Shown here: one piece after another, positions 60,496-64,000 of the stretch
Numbering within the stretch: the stretch's first letter is position 1
Layout: the number at the start of each line of letters is the position of its first letter
Source: Gadus chalcogrammus
Lineage: Eukaryota; Chordata; Actinopteri; Gadiformes; Gadidae
Length of the DNA stretch: 64,000 nt
Direction: 5' to 3'
NCBI RefSeq assembly: GCF_026213295.1
Contig: NC_079420.1
Location: 7,544,336-7,608,335 of the forward strand
Position numbers and translations under genes: made by a program
The notes under the pieces: model-generated
Database searches by the model: none
The model's input: the letters and a program-made list of their open reading frames with translations, nothing else
What the model was told of the DNA's origin: nothing

Positions 60496-60756
60496 GAGCG
60501 GGGAGGCGGAGGGGGGTGGGGTCGTGGCGGGATGTTAGGGGCAGGGGGTGGGGGTGTGGTATGGGAAGCCACAGCGGGATCGATTAAGAACACCATTCAC
60601 AGTTAGACCCCCCCTTCATCCTGACGATGTAGAGGCCTCCGTGTGAACGACACAGGTAGAGCAGTGGATATGCATAGAAGGGGATGCCAAACGTGTCAGT
60701 CATACTTTACTGGGTTTTGTTTTGAAATCGACTGCTGGTTTTAAAGGGGGACAGGT

Positions 60757-60771
60757 GGGGGGGGGGGGGGG
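60757..60771 (+). repeat. poly-G tract in scamp5 3' UTR
   Basis: About 15 consecutive G bases some 260 bp after the stop codon. Length error is likely. Confidence 0.85.
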
Positions 60772-62647
60772 TCGTCCTTTCGCCCCCTACACAATACTTA
60801 GGTTTACTGTTCTACAACTACAGGTCATTTAGTCCAACGCACTCCTTGAATGCTTCACAGTGGTAATCCGTTTTTTTAATCACAACGCTGTAAAAAGAAG
60901 AATGTTTAGTAGCATTACCTACTGCCAAGATTAGCATTTATTCTCTGTGTCCCCCCTTTAAACACGCGTCCTCCTTCTTTCCATTTTGTGAAAATCTGGA
61001 ATCTAAATTTTCAATTGTAATAGAAACTAGAGAATTTATTAAAAAACGTCTCAAATTTGCAATTAGTCTCTTATGAATACATTAAGATGTGTAAACGATT
61101 CTAAATTTTGAGTCAATACATATATATATATATATAAAGATTGACATTTCTCTTAATGTCTCTTATTATAGGATGACCAAGTTAGATCATGTAGATGTTC
61201 GACAGCTAGGCTGAAATTGGCTCACTATTTTAAAGCCATTTAAATGTGTTAATTCTGTACCAATAAGAATCGTCCTAGCCCTAGTATTCCTCTGTTTTAA
61301 AGCATCAATTACTTTCTCAGGAAAGTGTGTGAGTTGGTTTTAGATCTACATGTGAAGTCACAGTCTGTCATTGTCCTTATATTCCAGCCCTGTGGGCTAT
61401 TTTTTTATAGTTTGAACCTTGTGATTACATAGTGACATGTTTGTCTTGACCGACGTCGTACACTGACTTTGTGTTCGGAGCAAGCATGTCAGGATGTAGA
61501 CCAATGACAGTTGAGAATCCATCCAAAAGTGAGGCCCACAACATGTTGACGTGTGTAGTTCCTTGGATAACATTCCAAATTAATGTTGTACAGTTTGAAG
61601 TTGAGGAGTAACCAAGACACTTCTGCCTTCTGAATGGCAGTGGGGTACAAATAATTGATGTTGTGCGTGGTCCAAGCAGTGTATTAAGTGATGGATGTTA
61701 TACTTGTTGACTAATTCTCTCTTAACTCCCCCCTAAAACCCCAACTGTAAATTATTACATGGCTACTTATTTCTCAACCTCTGGATTTTTTGGGCGTCTA
61801 TGTATGGCTGTTGTTATTCCATGAATAGATGTAGTATGGTATATATGATAATATTAAAGGGTATAAATCCACTAAAATATACAATTTTGGTCCTAAAAAC
61901 TAGAACAGGTGAAACTCGATTCTTTAATTTCAAGACTCTACGGCTATTCTTTGCAGTGAGTTAATAGTTAGACTCAATTCTCTTTGCTACCAAGTTGGCT
62001 TGGAGATGTGTTTTGAGGAGTTCATGATTATTACAGTAATCCAGTGTTAGGCTCGACACAGCTGTGAAGCGACATGTCGGATTGCTAGTTAATTCAAAAC
62101 CTTTAAATTGTCTTGTCTGATTGTGCTGTGGTATATAAACAGAATTTTTATTTTTCCGTTTCTCCACTTTGTTGTTTAGTATAGACTTTGTTATGTGTTA
62201 CGTATGATGTGTGGGTGTGTTTGTGGCACATGTCCTGTGTGTCTTCCCATAGCTACCTGCTACAGATTTAAAGCACCTTTTAGTTTTTTTAAAGAATTCA
62301 TGCTTACACTGAGTGAACTTAAAACTGCTGATCTCAGTGCCAACCTAACTCGGCATGACCGCATATGCAGTAAAGGAATACAAACCGAAATCTATATTTA
62401 GAATAATACATGTAAGGATAAAATAATAAATGTCCTTTCCTGTTGGGGGTATAAGTGTATGAAAATGTATACGTGACCAGAAATATGGCGCTAATATTAA
62501 GTTTGTTTAACATGCTGTGCTTTTAGGTGTGAAACTGTGAACATCATGCAAACGTCACATAGTATTTGCACCAACAACAGTACACAGGTGAATAACTCAT
62601 AACTTTTACTCGCACAAAGTTCATCTGACGGTTATAAACAAGCCGGT

Positions 62648-62653
62648 AATAAA
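62648..62653 (+). other. possible scamp5 polyadenylation signal (proximal)
   Basis: AATAAA about 2.15 kb after the scamp5 stop codon. Confidence 0.3.
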
Positions 62654-63225
62654 CATCTGACATGCACAAGGAGAACCTGGTTATCCGTATGAAGTAAGAT
62701 AATTCCAGACGTAAGAAAGACGCATTGAACCATTACACCACATCTAAACGTGTGTTAACGTCGGTACGCATCTCTCATTCTGTATTGACCCGTGATGTCA
62801 CCGAACCTTCATTGTTTTCTCCCATCGACTGTGTGGTTTGGTATGTATTGCAATGTAAGAGATGAGTTATTGCCATGGATAGAACACACTGTAAAGGAAC
62901 ACGATCCCCGTGGTTGGGTTGGTATGAGGAGATTGTGTCTCCAAGCCGAATGACGTAAAAAGGGAATTACATTTTTGTGTATGACTTTTGTATAATTTGG
63001 TCCTACCCTAATAGATATTAAACAGTTCTTGTTGCATCCTGTCGTCTAGACTCTTTATAAACTGCAATATCTCAGACATGGGAAGAACACATTTTTTCAG
63101 TATGAATAATACATGAAAAATGTGTATATGAATTGGGTTACTTGGGTTAGGTTTTATTGGGTTAATTGCCTTACTAAAAATCTGTTGTTTTTCCAAGTAA
63201 AGGAATATTCACATGTTTAATGCTC

Positions 63226-63231
63226 AATAAA
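63226..63231 (+). other. possible scamp5 polyadenylation signal (distal)
   Basis: AATAAAG about 2.7 kb after the scamp5 stop codon. Long 3' UTRs are common in brain-expressed genes, so either this or the proximal site could serve. Confidence 0.35.
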
Positions 63232-64000
63232 GTAATCCCATAGCAACATTTCAACTAATCCATAGAACAATATGAATACTTTTTACCCAAAATCCCTAAA
63301 TTGAATGATCAAATTAACTGGCATTTGTCCTCTTTCTGTCATGAAGCAACCGTTACACTGCATTTGTGTCATTAATTATGGCAGCTTTTCAGAATACAAA
63401 AAAATAGATACAACAGCATTAATCTTAAAATTCTTTATTTATAAACTTGATGCAAGTTTACAAATTACTGTACATGGTCAAAATTATTTTAATGGAAAAT
63501 GAAACAAATGAAAATAAAACAAAAACCAAAGCATGCCAACAGTGCCAAACTCAGTCCATCGTCCCTACGTTGGTGCCCGAAAAACGATTTCACAAGAGAA
63601 TGATTAACCATTTCAAATACACTGTCCAGTTAAAGAGAAGCGTGCAATTCTATTCATCTTGGCATGAGGATGAAGAGTGAACAACATTTAATTATTCCCA
63701 TGAACCCGTTTTGGCATTTTGGCAAACTGTTATTGTGATCGGACTTGTAACAAATAGATGTTAGCACATGGAGCTGGGGAGATTTTTCAAATCATTACAC
63801 TGCCTCTAAAAATTGTATTGACTTCCATAGGCACATCCTTACCATGTGTGCAAACTGGTTACCAAAGCAAAAGGATCCTTTATATTTAAGACCTCCCAGA
63901 CTATGAAATGCAACCATACACAACCATAAACAGAAACAAAAAGGAAAAAGAAAATACTACAGTGGATTTCAATGAGCCATAGCATGGGTTACATATATGC
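63232..64000. other. intergenic, possible 3' end of a minus-strand neighbour
   Basis: No open frame of note. A TTTATT at 63434 (AATAAA on the minus strand) could be the poly(A) signal of a convergent gene lying beyond the window. This is only a guess from base composition. Confidence 0.2.

Overview
The window is nuclear DNA from a vertebrate, most likely a ray-finned (teleost) fish. The evidence is six intron-containing genes with GT-AG splice sites (and one GC-AG site), proteins that align end to end with vertebrate families, fish-type dispersed repeats, and very long, nearly pure TG/CA arrays. Such dense dinucleotide arrays are known from cod-like fishes, but I cannot fix the species from sequence alone.

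Layout. 1-12.8 kb: no supportable gene; long microsatellites, G-runs and transposon debris. 12.8-18.8 kb: tmpo (LAP2, inner nuclear membrane LEM protein), plus strand, with twin CCAAT boxes upstream. 18.8-22.6 kb: intergenic, with a strong 71-nt hairpin. 22.6-25.8 kb: an L-lactate dehydrogenase of the B/C class, plus strand. 25.8-28.4 kb: intergenic. 28.5-30.6 kb: golt1b (Golgi transport), minus strand. 31.4-34.8 kb: slc35b4 (nucleotide-sugar transporter), plus strand, divergent from golt1b across an 827-bp shared promoter region that contains a ZNF143-type site. 35.25-41.6 kb: chchd3/MIC19 (MICOS complex), plus strand, starting about 440 bp after the slc35b4 poly(A) signal. 41.6-55.8 kb: gene-poor, packed with TG arrays and repeats. 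55.9-63.2 kb: scamp5 (secretory carrier membrane protein), plus strand. 63.2-64 kb: intergenic, perhaps the 3' end of a minus-strand neighbour.

The genes do not form a pathway. golt1b, slc35b4 and scamp5 all act in the secretory system; chchd3 acts in mitochondria, LDH in the cytosol and tmpo at the nuclear envelope. In human the counterparts lie in several regions (12q, 12p, 7q and 15q, from memory), so the window is a synteny mosaic.

The main novelty is chchd3. The exon that in mammals encodes a short linker is here 2,263 bp long, fully open, and encodes about 750 extra Pro/Glu/Thr/Val-rich residues. These include about 21 copies of a 20-residue repeat and a recent 180-bp block duplication. 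The predicted MIC19 is about 978 residues against about 227 in human, with the coiled-coil region and twin CX9C motif intact. A 15-nt in-frame candidate microexon in the same gene, a GC-AG intron and a one-residue deletion in LDH, and several perfect short hairpins are further points of interest.
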